From positions 124,001 through 188,000 of the forward strand of contig NZ_VMNH01000005.1 in NCBI RefSeq assembly GCF_007625115.1: DNA of 64,000 nucleotides, written 5' to 3'. Position numbers and translations under genes: made by a program. The first letter of the stretch is position 1. Every line of letters starts with the position of its first letter. The notes beneath the pieces were generated by a model. The model did not search any database. It was not told the origin of the DNA and saw nothing but the letters and a program-made list of their open reading frames with translations. The DNA is from Sedimenticola selenatireducens (GTDB taxonomy: Bacteria > Pseudomonadota > Gammaproteobacteria > Chromatiales > Chromatiaceae). Positions 1-8,746 of this stretch are shown one piece after another.

Positions 1-2045
1 ACGGCGTTGAGACGCGCCTGCACGGCCAGCATATCCTGGCCATCGAAGATCTCGTTCAGTCGTGCCGCCACCTCTTTGCGATAGTTCTGCACCAGGTCAC
101 GCCGCAGCATCATGTCGAGCAGGCTGTCGCCGGGCAGTAATCGATTCAGCTCCTTGTCCCGCAGCAACCCCTGAAAATGTTCGGCGGGCGCCTCCAGGTT
201 TTCCAGAATGGTGCGCCAGCGCTGTTCGGCGGTTACAACCACTTCACAGGCCGCAGACCGTTTGGCCTGAAGAATGGCGCGACTCTCTTCGGACTCTTCA
301 TACTCCTCGGGCAGGCGCAACTCAGGCATGCCCCCCTGTAGATAGGTAAGCACCGCCTGCATGATCTTCAGCTTATTGCTGATCGACTGCTCGATATTGA
401 TCTGCTCAATACCGCGACTGTATTCGGCCAACCGCTCCAACGGGATGACCACATCCTCATTCACCTTGAAGGCGTTGGTATGGGCAGAGATGGCCGCCGT
501 TCGGCTGCGATCCAGCCAGAACCTTCGGCGAGCCTCAGGACTGACCGCGATAAAACCCTCACCTTCACGCGCATTCACCAACCTGACGACTTCCGAGGCG
601 GCTTTAGCCACTGCATCTTCATCATCAGCGATCAAATCAGTAATCAGGACCATCTTTGGCCGTTCGCGACGGGGGGCTTTTGTGCTGTATTTGACCGCTT
701 TGATATAACGCTCATCCAGATGTTCCAGACCAACCATCTGGACACCTTCAGCCTGGGCGATGCTGTCCCGGATCTCGATAATAGCCGGGACCGCCTTGGA
801 GAGATCAGACCCGAAAAATTCCATACAGACTGTTCGCACATGAGCCGGCATACGGTGCAGAATGAAACGCGCTGAAGTAATCAGTCCGTCACACCCCTCC
901 TTCTGAACACCGGGTAGTCCAGAGAGAAATTTGTCTGTGACATCCTTACCGAGACCCGCCTTACGGAAGCTGGAACCGAGCATTTCGAGGATCTGTGGCT
1001 CACCTGCCAGCGTTTTACCATCGGTCTGATAACGGCTAATCCGAAAGCTGACGTTCTCCTGTTCGTGTATTTTGCCCAGATTGTGATTCAGGCGCTCAAC
1101 TTCCAACCAACTCGCATCCGGCATCACCATACGCCAGGAAGCGAGGTTATCCAGGGTCGTGCCCCACAATACCGCCTTCTTGCCACCCGCATTCATGGCA
1201 ATATTGCCACCGATGGTGGAGGCGTTCTGGGAGGTTGGATCAACCGCAAAAGCCAGCCCCTGGAGAGCGGCCAGATCGGAAACCCGTTTGGTCACCACAC
1301 CCGCACCCACATGAACCGTAGGCACCGGCGCCTCAACGCCCGGCAGAGATGAGAGTTCCACCTCGCCCATCTGCTCCAATTTCTCGGTATTGATGACGGC
1401 GCAATAGGGATCAAGAGGTACGGCAGAACCGGTATAACCGGTACCGCCGCCCCGTGGAATAATGGTCAGTCCGCACTCAATACAGGACTTAACAATCGCC
1501 GCTACTTCAGACTCATGGTCAGGACAGATCACCACAAATGGGACTTCAACACGCCAGTCGGTTGCATCCGTCGCGTGGGATACGCGAGCAAGCCCACCAA
1601 AATCGATATTGTCCCGGCGGGTAATTTTCGACAGCGTGCGGCTGACCTGGCGCCGCAGATCGTGGTTACGTTGAAAACAGGCGGAGAACTTCTCTACCGC
1701 GATTCGCGCAGAGGCTAGCAAGCGAATGGCTTCCTCATTACCGTTAGTGCGTGCCTCGAATTGATCCAGGCGATGCTTCAGAGCATCAATCAGCGCACCC
1801 CGGCGACCGACATCCATCAACAGATCGTCCTGCAGATAGGGATTTCGCACCACGACCCACATATCACCCAACACTTCATAAAGCATGCGTGCCGATCGGC
1901 CAGTACGCCGACTGCCACGCAGTGTTTCAATCACCTGCCACATCTCCTCTCCGAGAAAACGAATGACGATTTCTCGATCTGAAAATGAGGTGTAGTTATA
2001 GGGTATCTCGCGGATACGCTGGGGTTCAGTTGCAGCTTCAGCCAT
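1..2045 (-). CDS. FAD/FMN-binding oxidoreductase of the DUF3683 family, 3'-truncated by window edge
   Basis: The reading frame is open from an ATG at 2045 to the window edge, giving 681 residues with no stop, so the C-terminal part is missing. The N-terminus ([20 protein letters not shown]) matches the DUF3683 region I recall from very long FAD/FMN-linked dehydrogenases of beta- and gammaproteobacteria. It is followed by an FAD-binding PCMH-type domain with a glycine-rich [17 protein letters not shown] loop at about residues 215-235 and [20 protein letters not shown]. Full-length relatives are about 1,200-1,300 residues and add a 4Fe-4S/CCG region, which would lie outside the window. Members resemble D-lactate dehydrogenases; the substrate is not known from sequence. 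An in-frame ATG at 2087 runs into a stop after three codons, which fixes the start at 2045. Confidence 0.85.
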   Translation of the reverse strand, partial: MAEAATEPQRIREIPYNYTSFSDREIVIRFLGEEMWQVIETLRGSRRTGRSARMLYEVLGDMWVVVRNPYLQDDLLMDVGRRGALIDALKHRLDQFEARTNGNEEAIRLLASARIAVEKFSACFQRNHDLRRQVSRTLSKITRRDNIDFGGLARVSHATDATDWRVEVPFVVICPDHESEVAAIVKSCIECGLTIIPRGGGTGYTGSAVPLDPYCAVINTEKLEQMGEVELSSLPGVEAPVPTVHVGAGVVTKRVSDLAALQGLAFAVDPTSQNASTIGGNIAMNAGGKKAVLWGTTLDNLASWRMVMPDASWLEVERLNHNLGKIHEQENVSFRISRYQTDGKTLAGEPQILEMLGSSFRKAGLGKDVTDKFLSGLPGVQKEGCDGLITSARFILHRMPAHVRTVCMEFFGSDLSKAVPAIIEIRDSIAQAEGVQMVGLEHLDERYIKAVKYSTKAPRRERPKMVLITDLIADDEDAVAKAASEVVRLVNAREGEGFIAVSPEARRRFWLDRSRTAAISAHTNAFKVNEDVVIPLERLAEYSRGIEQINIEQSISNKLKIMQAVLTYLQGGMPELRLPEEYEESEESRAILQAKRSAACEVVVTAEQRWRTILENLEAPAEHFQGLLRDKELNRLLPGDSLLDMMLRRDLVQNYRKEVAARLNEIFDGQDMLAVQARLNA

Positions 2046-2304
2046 AGAATCTTTTAACTCGGCAGAGGGGGTCACTCATGGTGCCATCGATTGAAAAGCG
2101 TCTGTTTAACGGGTGACGTTCAGAAGAACCGATGATTTTAGCTCAAACTAGACAAAAACAGTAGGTCTTATCCAACATCACACCTGACAAACCCATTAAA
2201 ATCATAGGGTAAGTTGAAAGTAATAATTGCCTATAAAAGAGGTCGCTCACGCCATTCATTGGTAAAATCAACGGTAGCGGAAATATACAGACCAGGAGTT
2301 CAGC

Positions 2305-3276
2305 ATGCCACAGGCCAAAGCCGTCTTTCTCGATACCAGCACCCTGGATAAGAATGACCTGAATCTAGCCGGCCTGACCGGGACGCCCTTCGACTGGCAA
2401 CTGTTTCCCAGCACTTCACCGGCCCAGACCGCCGCACGGATCAAGGGCGCACAGCTGATTGTCAGCAACAAGGTGGTCATTGATCGCCCTTTGATGGAAA
2501 ACGCCCCAGAGCTCAAATTGATCTGTCTGACAGCCACAGGCACTAATAATGTCGATCTCGCCGCAGCCGCTGAGTTGGGCATTGGGGTCACAAACGTCAC
2601 GGGCTATGGCACTGCTACAGTGGTACAACACACCTTCAGCCTTATATTGGCCCTCTCTACCCGCCTGATCGATTACCAAGCCGCCATCAAACGCGGTGAC
2701 TGGCAACGCAGTGACACCTTCTGCCTCACTGACTTTCCAATCCGGGAGATTGCGGGAAAGTGCCTGGGTATCGTTGGTTTCGGAACACTCGGAAGGGGCG
2801 TGGCACGGATCGCTGAAGCCTTTGATATGACCATACTACTGGCACAACGCCCAGGCGGAGGCGCTCGGGAGGGACGACTTCCTCTCCATGAATTGCTGCC
2901 CCAGGTTGATATCCTCACGCTGCATTGCCCACTCACAACGGATACGCAGGGGTTGATTAGCACAAAGGAGTTGGCGCTGATGCGATCAGATGCCCTGCTG
3001 ATCAACACCGCCCGCGGTGGCATTGTGGATGAAGAGGCCCTGGCCCTGGCACTCAGAGCCGGTCAGATTGGCGGCGCAGGTGTGGATGTACTGACCCAAG
3101 AACCGCCACGTGATGACAACCCGCTCCTGCAGACCGATATCCCCAATCTCATCGTTACGCCCCACAATGCCTGGGCCAGCAGAGAAGCGCGGCAGCGACT
3201 ACTCGACGGCGTCACCCATAATATTCTGGATTTTCTAGCAGGGGGCACCGCTAATCGGGTTGAAGGCCATTTCTAG
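2305..3276 (+). CDS. D-2-hydroxyacid dehydrogenase (glycerate/hydroxypyruvate reductase-like)
   Basis: A 323-residue NAD(P)-dependent D-isomer 2-hydroxyacid dehydrogenase. The Rossmann fold shows the dinucleotide loop GIVGFGTLGRGVARI around residue 153. The catalytic residues are in place: Arg in INTARGGIVDE, Glu in LTQEPP and His in VTPHNAWAS. The HNAWAS form is typical of hydroxypyruvate/glycerate dehydrogenases (HprA type), which interconvert hydroxypyruvate and D-glycerate. The start ATG has an AGGAG ribosome site 6-7 bases upstream. It is transcribed alone, diverging from the FAD oxidoreductase, and is followed by a strong terminator. The exact substrate cannot be assigned from sequence alone. 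Confidence 0.88.
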   Translation: MPQAKAVFLDTSTLDKNDLNLAGLTGTPFDWQLFPSTSPAQTAARIKGAQLIVSNKVVIDRPLMENAPELKLICLTATGTNNVDLAAAAELGIGVTNVTGYGTATVVQHTFSLILALSTRLIDYQAAIKRGDWQRSDTFCLTDFPIREIAGKCLGIVGFGTLGRGVARIAEAFDMTILLAQRPGGGAREGRLPLHELLPQVDILTLHCPLTTDTQGLISTKELALMRSDALLINTARGGIVDEEALALALRAGQIGGAGVDVLTQEPPRDDNPLLQTDIPNLIVTPHNAWASREARQRLLDGVTHNILDFLAGGTANRVEGHF

Positions 3277-3281
3277 AAAGC

Positions 3282-3313
3282 AGCGGGCTTTAGATGCCCG
3301 CTTTGTTATTTTG
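3282..3313 (+). terminator. Rho-independent terminator after the hydroxyacid dehydrogenase
   Basis: AGCGGGC at 3282-3288 pairs with GCCCGCT at 3296-3302 across a 7-base loop and is followed by a T-rich tail (TTGTTATTTT). It begins six bases after the stop codon. It also sits just downstream of the convergent PilZ gene. Confidence 0.8.
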
Positions 3314-3317
3314 GCGA

Positions 3318-3647
3318 TCAGGGGAAATCAGGACCGACTTCCTCCACTGGAAGCATGCGCTCAATGCTGCAGGCAACTGCATAGCCACCCTTTTCATCTT
3401 CTGCCGCTGAGCAACGAATCACCTTCACCACCGCATGCAGGGGAGGCGTGATATCTTTGATGGGTCGTATTTCCACATTGAGGGTCGCGTCCGCATCCAC
3501 TGCGCTTTCTGTGCGCAGATGCAATCCTCCCGCACTGAGATCTTTAACCACAGCATTTTGTACGGAACCAGCATCGATTACGCGATACCGAGCAGAGCAA
3601 TCGACCGCCATGCGATAAAAGTCCCGCTTCTCAGAATAGTCCTGCAT
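3318..3647 (-). CDS. PilZ domain protein (c-di-GMP receptor)
   Basis: A 109-residue single-domain PilZ protein. The two c-di-GMP contact elements are visible: an Arg-rich N-terminal segment (EKRDFYRMAVDCSARYR, residues 6-22) and the DLSAGGLHLRT motif near residues 37-47, corresponding to the (D/N)xSxxG signature. Such proteins bind cyclic-di-GMP in the cytoplasm and pass the signal on by protein contact. It stands alone, but the window holds many c-di-GMP synthesis and breakdown proteins it could respond to. Its target is unknown. Confidence 0.88.
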   Translation of the reverse strand: MQDYSEKRDFYRMAVDCSARYRVIDAGSVQNAVVKDLSAGGLHLRTESAVDADATLNVEIRPIKDITPPLHAVVKVIRCSAAEDEKGGYAVACSIERMLPVEEVGPDFP

Positions 3648-3845
3648 TACTCACCCCTGTTAAAGTTCTATCAGAGCCCAGGAACATCCCGCACCTGACC
3701 CTAAAATAACTGATAATGACACTATGCCAATTGTCGGCAAGCAAACCTGTCGATACGCTCACATCTCCAGAACAGTAATCAACGGGCAACCTCCCTAATG
3801 GGGCGACCAATTCAACCGATACTGAAGGGCCAATGATCTCTTTTT

Positions 3846-4499
3846 TTACTCGGATGACTCTCGCATCAGTGCCTCGGCCTCACTTTTCCTCAGATATCGC
3901 CAGGGAAGAGGGAACAGGGCAGGCACCCTGTCACGATAAGTGCGATAGCGATCGCCGTGAAAAACCATCAGTTTCCGCTCTTCTAGCCGCAATCCAACAA
4001 CAAAGTAACCTGTCATCATCAAGCTGGAAATCAGAAATACCGCATCCATATCCCGCGTCCAGATAATAACCAGCCCCAAACAATACCAAGGGTGCCTAAC
4101 AAAACGGTGCAGCGGAGAAATATAGAAACGCTCTTGATCCTCAACCTGACGGGCTCGTTCACGCCACTGGCGCAGACCGAGAAATTCACTGCCGTCATAA
4201 TAGCGTAACGACCATGCAAAACCCGCCAGCGCTAGCAGCGCCAACCCGTTAGCAATGAACCAACCTATGCCACTCCACTGCCAAAGGTAGGGGCCCCTCC
4301 AGAGATAGATCAATAGCAGCGGGGGTAATAGAGCAATACCAGCCAACAGATTGAACATCAGGCGATAGAGCGGCATATACTGAGGCCAATGATTGGCTAC
4401 CCAGTGCTTAAACTTCAATGAAGCGACAAGGGAGTGGAGCAACCCGTAGAGTATCCAGGTACCGCACACCGCCACAATTTGGACTACGCTAAGTTCCAT
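3846..4499 (-). CDS. ICMT/NnrU-like integral membrane methyltransferase family protein
   Basis: A 217-residue membrane protein with about five hydrophobic segments: residues 5-30, 45-70, 78-98, 133-150 and a last one interrupted by charged residues. The C-terminal half carries the isoprenylcysteine carboxyl methyltransferase/phospholipid methyltransferase signature: RHPWYCLGLV followed by RLEERKLMVFHGDRYRTYRDRVPALFP, where the RHP and the EE..L...FG..Y..Y pattern bind SAM in this family. Bacterial members methylate varied small molecules or thiols, and the substrate here is unknown. It is convergent with no close partner; the downstream neighbour on the same strand is the PilZ gene. Confidence 0.72.
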   Translation of the reverse strand: MELSVVQIVAVCGTWILYGLLHSLVASLKFKHWVANHWPQYMPLYRLMFNLLAGIALLPPLLLIYLWRGPYLWQWSGIGWFIANGLALLALAGFAWSLRYYDGSEFLGLRQWRERARQVEDQERFYISPLHRFVRHPWYCLGLVIIWTRDMDAVFLISSLMMTGYFVVGLRLEERKLMVFHGDRYRTYRDRVPALFPLPWRYLRKSEAEALMRESSE

Positions 4500-4527
4500 G
4501 CATTACCGACCACGCCATCAGTGATAT

Positions 4528-4556
4528 GCAAAACCGGCCAAAATGACCGGCTTTGC
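4528..4556 (-). terminator. Hairpin terminator downstream of the PPK2 gene
   Basis: GCAAAACCGG at 4528-4537 pairs, with one mismatch, with CCGGCTTTGC at 4547-4556. Read on the minus strand the stem ends in a short T run (GGTTTTGC), placed about 40 bases after the PPK2 stop codon. Confidence 0.55.
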
Positions 4557-4593
4557 TACAAGCCCCTGCCTATGGGTGCTGTCATAATGTGAA

Positions 4594-5553
4594 TCAATGG
4601 GTAAACTTCCCCTTCTTCAACATCTGCGCCTCCATGATCTCCAACTCCCTTGAACCTGACACCAAAACCTCGGGGTCAGGGACAAAATTCAACTTAGGAT
4701 TCAGCCGCTCATAGGGCACCGCATTGAGAACCATCTTAATGGCGTTCAGCCGGGCCTTATGCTTGTCATTGGAACGTATGATCGTCCAGGGCGCATGCGT
4801 CGTATTGGTTTTACGCAGCATCTCATACTTCACATTAGTGAAATCATCCCAGCGTTCCTGGGCCTGCACATCCACCTCACTCAACTTCCACTGACGAAGG
4901 GGGTCATTTTTACGCCGATTAAACCGGCGCGCCTGCTCTGCCTTGGTGACACTGAAATAGAGCTTGATCAGAATCGTACCCTGTCGCACCAGATCCTTCT
5001 CAAAACCACTCACACCGAGCATGAAGTTTTTATACTCGTCATCGCTACAGAAACCAAACACCGGCTCAACCATAGCGCGGTTGTACCAGCTTCGATCAAA
5101 CAGCACGACCTCACCACCCCGTGGAAATTGTTGGACATATTTCTGGAAGAACCACTGGGTCTTCTCATGCTCGGTCGGTTTCCCCAGAGCCACCACCCGG
5201 TAATGTTTCTCATTCATATACCGCGTGACACGGCGGATGGTGCCACCTTTCCCTGCAGCATCCCGACCCTCAAACAGAATAATCATGCGTGTACTGGTTT
5301 TTTCCAGATACTGCTGCATTTTTATCAACTCTGCCTGATAAGGCTTTAACTCCTCTTCCCGACTGAATTGGCGCAGCGCCTTACTCTTTTCGGCCTTGAG
5401 TTGAGCCACGCTCTTTTTAAGTTGCTGAACCTGGGACTCAAGCTTTTGTTGATTCGTATCTTCAACCTGGGGAGTGGGCTTCTTGGTATCAACCACACTA
5501 AGATCTGTAGGCGTTTTCTCTTCTGTTTTACTCTGTTTCTTCTCTTCAGCCAT
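4594..5553 (-). CDS. ppk2: Polyphosphate kinase 2 family protein (PPK2)
   Basis: A 319-residue PPK2, which moves phosphate between polyphosphate and nucleotides. Walker A is GRDAAGKGGT, Walker B is FDRSWYNRA, and the lid has RRKNDPLRQWKLS, all conserved in the one-domain PPK2 group. The first 80 or so residues are an extra lysine/glutamate-rich segment predicted to form a coiled coil (KLESQVQQLKKSVAQLKAEK) not needed for the core. I chose ATG 5553; an in-frame GTG at 5559 is possible and would add two residues. Direction (ATP/GTP synthesis from polyphosphate or the reverse) cannot be read with certainty. It has its own terminator and appears monocistronic. Confidence 0.92.
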   Translation of the reverse strand: MAEEKKQSKTEEKTPTDLSVVDTKKPTPQVEDTNQQKLESQVQQLKKSVAQLKAEKSKALRQFSREEELKPYQAELIKMQQYLEKTSTRMIILFEGRDAAGKGGTIRRVTRYMNEKHYRVVALGKPTEHEKTQWFFQKYVQQFPRGGEVVLFDRSWYNRAMVEPVFGFCSDDEYKNFMLGVSGFEKDLVRQGTILIKLYFSVTKAEQARRFNRRKNDPLRQWKLSEVDVQAQERWDDFTNVKYEMLRKTNTTHAPWTIIRSNDKHKARLNAIKMVLNAVPYERLNPKLNFVPDPEVLVSGSRELEIMEAQMLKKGKFTH

Positions 5554-5735
5554 AAACACTTACCCCGTAATATAAATAGCTCCTCTTCCGGGCACCGAAA
5601 CACCCAGAGCACTTAATTTAATACTACGCCTCGATACACTGAGCTGCACTTGCAACAGGCTGTTAACCGGACTTCTTTTGCGCTACATCAACAACGCTAA
5701 TATTGATAGCCCAACGGTATAGAAAAAACGCCTAT

Positions 5736-7514
5736 TCAGATTTTGTAGGCCGTCTCCACTAGGTCCCTCGTTAGAATGCCATAGACCCTCTTGATCCCAG
5801 GGGCCGTCATGCGTTCCACATAAAGCGCCTCTGCTCCACGTTGAAAAAGCGCCATCGCCTCATGCAACGTCGCTTGAAGATAGATAGGCTTACTATCCAT
5901 TCGATGTGCAGGGATAGCCAGAAGATCGACCTCCTCGTCATCCGGTAGATCGACCTCTATCTGTAGATAACGGACCAGATCCACCGCCTGCATGAGACTG
6001 ATCGGTCCATCATCTCCCTGTATCAGCAACCAGTCAGGTTCAGCCTTCAGTAGCTCATGGGCCTTTCCTCTGCTAAGCAAACGATCTGGCCGCGCGAAGC
6101 GTTTATGCATCACACTGGCCACACCGACACGACGCAAAGCCAGCATCACCGGGTTGGTATCAAAATCTTTTCCTATAGCCCGCAGTAAAGTAAGAAACAG
6201 CGACTGTTGCCGGAAAACCTCACTTGCCGTCAACGAAGCCACCACAATCACCAGCATTCCAGGCATGATAATTTGCGGCGAGCGGGTCAACTCCATCATA
6301 GCGGTCAACGCCGCCAAGGGTGCCTGGAGGGTTGCGCCCATCATTGCCCCCATGCCAAGCAAGGCATAGAACCCTACATCCAAGGTATCGTGATGAAACA
6401 GGGTTGTAACAACTTGACCGGTCAAACTCCCTAAGCAGGCACCCAAAAATAGTAATGGCCCAATATTACCCCCTGGTATACCCAGCCCCAGAGAGGCGAT
6501 AGTCGCGAGAAATTTTGCCACTAAGACCAGCAACAACACACCGAGACCGATCTCTCCCAGCAGGGCACTGTTAACGGTGTCATAGCCAATGCCCATTACC
6601 TGTGGCACCACTGTGGCACATACTCCCAGCAATAGCCCTGCGATCAAAATACGCTGCCAGAAGGGTCTATTCATGGAGCGCTCGGCCGTTATCCTCATCA
6701 TAAAGATAAACAGGGCCGCCACTGCACCCACTATCAGCCCAAGCACCAAAACAATTGGGATATCACTCAACGAACCCATAACCAGCGTCGGGATCTCAAA
6801 TGCGGGTGTATCGCCAAAGACCAGTATAGAAACCCCCGTAGCGGTTACCGCTGACAGGATAACCGGGATAAAGCTGGCCAGTGAGTACTCCATCATTACC
6901 ACTTCAAGTGAGAAGATCACACCCGCCAGCGGGGTATTAAATGACGCGGCAATACCCGCGGCCGTGCCACAGCCCAGCAAGGTGCGGATACTATTATTCG
7001 GCAAACTCAAATACTGCCCCAACAAACTTCCGGTAGCCGCACCCAAGAGGATATGCGGTCCTTCACGTCCCACTGAGTGGCCGCTAATAATAGCTACCGT
7101 AGCCCCAACAAATTGAAGTAACAATGCACGCAAGGTCAGATAGCCTTGATGATAGGCCATCCGTTCCATTACATAACTCACACCCAGGACTGTAGTCCCT
7201 TTGGCAAAATGATAAAAAAACCAGATGATGAACAGAGCACCTGCAATGGGCAACAGAAAGCGGAGCCAGGGAGCCAGACCCTCATAATTCTCTGACAACC
7301 CTCCGGGCAGAAAGCCGGCTTGTGTCTGTTCCACAACCACCCGGAACAGAACGATCAGCCCACCTGCCAAGAGACCCGTAAGCAGACCCAGCAAGGCCAG
7401 ATGGATCAGTGCATCTGGGCGGGAAAGGTGGAGACGCATTTGATCCAGCTGCTCTGATACCCAAAGCCTGGCTCGTTGTTTCAGATTGTGTTTTCTCATT
7501 GTGTTGTCAAACAC
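5736..7514 (-). CDS. CLC-family chloride channel/antiporter with C-terminal CBS domains
   Basis: A 592-residue ClcA-like membrane protein. The selectivity motifs are present: SGHSVGREGPHILLG with the gating glutamate in GREGP, and GLGIPGGNIGPLLFLG. About ten or more hydrophobic helices span residues 30-440. The last 150 residues form a pair of CBS-like modules (VASVMHKRFARPD and the region from residue 530), probably a regulatory nucleotide sensor. The frame begins with GTG at 7514, preceded by AGGA nine bases upstream; an ATG at 7499 is the alternative start. Role: chloride transport, possibly acid resistance or cell volume. No operon partner. Confidence 0.88.
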   Translation of the reverse strand: MFDNTMRKHNLKQRARLWVSEQLDQMRLHLSRPDALIHLALLGLLTGLLAGGLIVLFRVVVEQTQAGFLPGGLSENYEGLAPWLRFLLPIAGALFIIWFFYHFAKGTTVLGVSYVMERMAYHQGYLTLRALLLQFVGATVAIISGHSVGREGPHILLGAATGSLLGQYLSLPNNSIRTLLGCGTAAGIAASFNTPLAGVIFSLEVVMMEYSLASFIPVILSAVTATGVSILVFGDTPAFEIPTLVMGSLSDIPIVLVLGLIVGAVAALFIFMMRITAERSMNRPFWQRILIAGLLLGVCATVVPQVMGIGYDTVNSALLGEIGLGVLLLVLVAKFLATIASLGLGIPGGNIGPLLFLGACLGSLTGQVVTTLFHHDTLDVGFYALLGMGAMMGATLQAPLAALTAMMELTRSPQIIMPGMLVIVVASLTASEVFRQQSLFLTLLRAIGKDFDTNPVMLALRRVGVASVMHKRFARPDRLLSRGKAHELLKAEPDWLLIQGDDGPISLMQAVDLVRYLQIEVDLPDDEEVDLLAIPAHRMDSKPIYLQATLHEAMALFQRGAEALYVERMTAPGIKRVYGILTRDLVETAYKI

Positions 7515-7609
7515 CTGGCATCATCCTATCGACAAAAGTGGAGCGTGGCGCTGATGACTCGGTGATAATAACGTCCACACCTAAACATGCGAAAAAGAGG
7601 ACGCACCAC

Positions 7610-8323
7610 ATGAAGATTGACGACCCCGATAATTACCAGACTGCCACAGAACTGGACATTATTCAGCAGCTGCTCCCTCTGCAGGACAGCCTGATACTGG
7701 AACTGGGGTGCGGACGCGCTTGGATGACAAGGCAACTCGCCGAACGTTTTCACCCACGTCAGATCATCGCTACAGAAGTGGATAGCATACAGCATGAAAA
7801 GAATCTGCTGATAGATGACCTGCCGACTGTCACATTCTGTCTGGGTGGTGCTGAAGCGATTGAACAGGATGACAACAGCATCGATGTGGTACTGATGCTC
7901 AAATCACTCCACCATGTCCCGATGCCCCTGATGGCGCAAGGACTCTCTGAGATAGCGCGCGTACTTAAGCCGGGGGGAGTGGCCTATATTTCAGAACCCG
8001 TCTATGCAGGTGAATTCAACGATATCCTCCGCCTCTTCCATGATGAAAAACAGGTTCGTATCGCCGCCTTTGACGCGCTGAAAAACGTGGTGGAGAAGGG
8101 CAAACTCGAGCTGATTGAGCAGCGCTTCTTCAATGCGCCCGGTCACTACAAGGATTTTGCCGAATTTGATGACCGCATGATTCAAGTCACACACACCAAC
8201 CACCAGATTGACGACATTACCTATCGGCGAATTCGCAATGCCTTCAACCGTCACATGACCTCAGAGGGCGCCCACTTCCTAAAACCCTCCCGTGTCGACC
8301 TGCTGCGTAAACCAATCAACTGA
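7610..8323 (+). CDS. Class I SAM-dependent methyltransferase
   Basis: A 237-residue cytoplasmic methyltransferase. Motif I is LILELGCGRAW (residues 28-38), the acidic end of strand 2 is ATEVD, and SIDVVLMLKSLHHVP plus LKPGGVAYISEP are motifs post-I to III of the Methyltransf_11 group. I start at ATG 7610 with GAGG nine bases upstream; the frame is open further back to 7409 but that part lies inside the chloride channel gene on the other strand. The substrate is unknown. It lies upstream of feoABC on the same strand with a 123-base gap holding a feo promoter, so co-transcription is not needed. Confidence 0.8.
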   Translation: MKIDDPDNYQTATELDIIQQLLPLQDSLILELGCGRAWMTRQLAERFHPRQIIATEVDSIQHEKNLLIDDLPTVTFCLGGAEAIEQDDNSIDVVLMLKSLHHVPMPLMAQGLSEIARVLKPGGVAYISEPVYAGEFNDILRLFHDEKQVRIAAFDALKNVVEKGKLELIEQRFFNAPGHYKDFAEFDDRMIQVTHTNHQIDDITYRRIRNAFNRHMTSEGAHFLKPSRVDLLRKPIN

Positions 8324-8382
8324 TCTTGATCAGCCGGAGGCAAATTTCCATACATAAATGATGCTTTTTTTGGGTTGATCAG

Positions 8383-8411
8383 TTGTTACTGATATACATC
8401 GATGCTAAAGT
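8383..8411 (+). promoter_or_regulatory. Putative sigma-70 promoter for feoABC
   Basis: TTGTTA (8383-8388) and TAAAGT (8406-8411) are separated by exactly 17 bases and each match the -35 and -10 consensus at four of six positions. They sit 36-64 bases before the feoA start in an AT-rich stretch. Inferred by eye only. Confidence 0.4.
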
Positions 8412-8412
8412 G

Positions 8413-8434
8413 TAACACTAATCATTCTTATTGA
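8413..8434 (+). promoter_or_regulatory. Possible Fur box upstream of feoA
   Basis: The segment around TAATCATTCTTATT, just after the putative -10 box, resembles the A/T-rich GATAAT hexamer array of Fur sites, as expected for an iron uptake operon. The match is partial. A Fur weight-matrix scan of this gap against known sites would decide it. Confidence 0.35.
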
Positions 8435-8446
8435 GATGTAGCAGTA

Positions 8447-8701
8447 ATGGACACCGCCCTTTCATTGGACAACCCCATGACCCTGGACCACATTCCCGCT
8501 GGTCAGCACGCCCGTATTACCAAAATTCAGGGAGATCGAGGACTGGCCCGACGCTTACTGGGACTCGGCTTACGTGTCGGTTCCGAGATCAGCGTCTTAC
8601 AACAGCGCAATAGGGGCGTGGTCGTGGCCACTGCCGGAACCCGGGTAGCCCTCGGAAGCAGCGTTGCCGACAAGCTGCTGATGCAACCGCTCAATCGCTA
8701 A
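8447..8701 (+). CDS. feoA: Ferrous iron transport protein A (FeoA)
   Basis: An 84-residue SH3-like FeoA. It has the typical GQHARITKIQGDRGLARRLLGLGLRVGSEI pattern (only described here; the core is the ARRLLGLGLRVG segment near residues 35-48) and a C-terminal valine-rich strand. FeoA assists FeoB in cytoplasmic regulation of ferrous iron import. The first gene of feoABC, 45 bases before feoB. The start has only a weak ribosome site; an internal ATG at 8477 without a site is the alternative. Likely induced in iron-poor or anoxic conditions. Confidence 0.9.
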   Translation: MDTALSLDNPMTLDHIPAGQHARITKIQGDRGLARRLLGLGLRVGSEISVLQQRNRGVVVATAGTRVALGSSVADKLLMQPLNR

Positions 8702-8746
8702 CACCTGCCCAGTGACCGGGGCTTAAGCCGGTCAGCGGAGAAGATC

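Noticed and set aside
4759-5349. 196-codon plus-strand frame inside the PPK2 gene
   Set aside because: Antisense shadow of a strongly conserved protein; no independent features.
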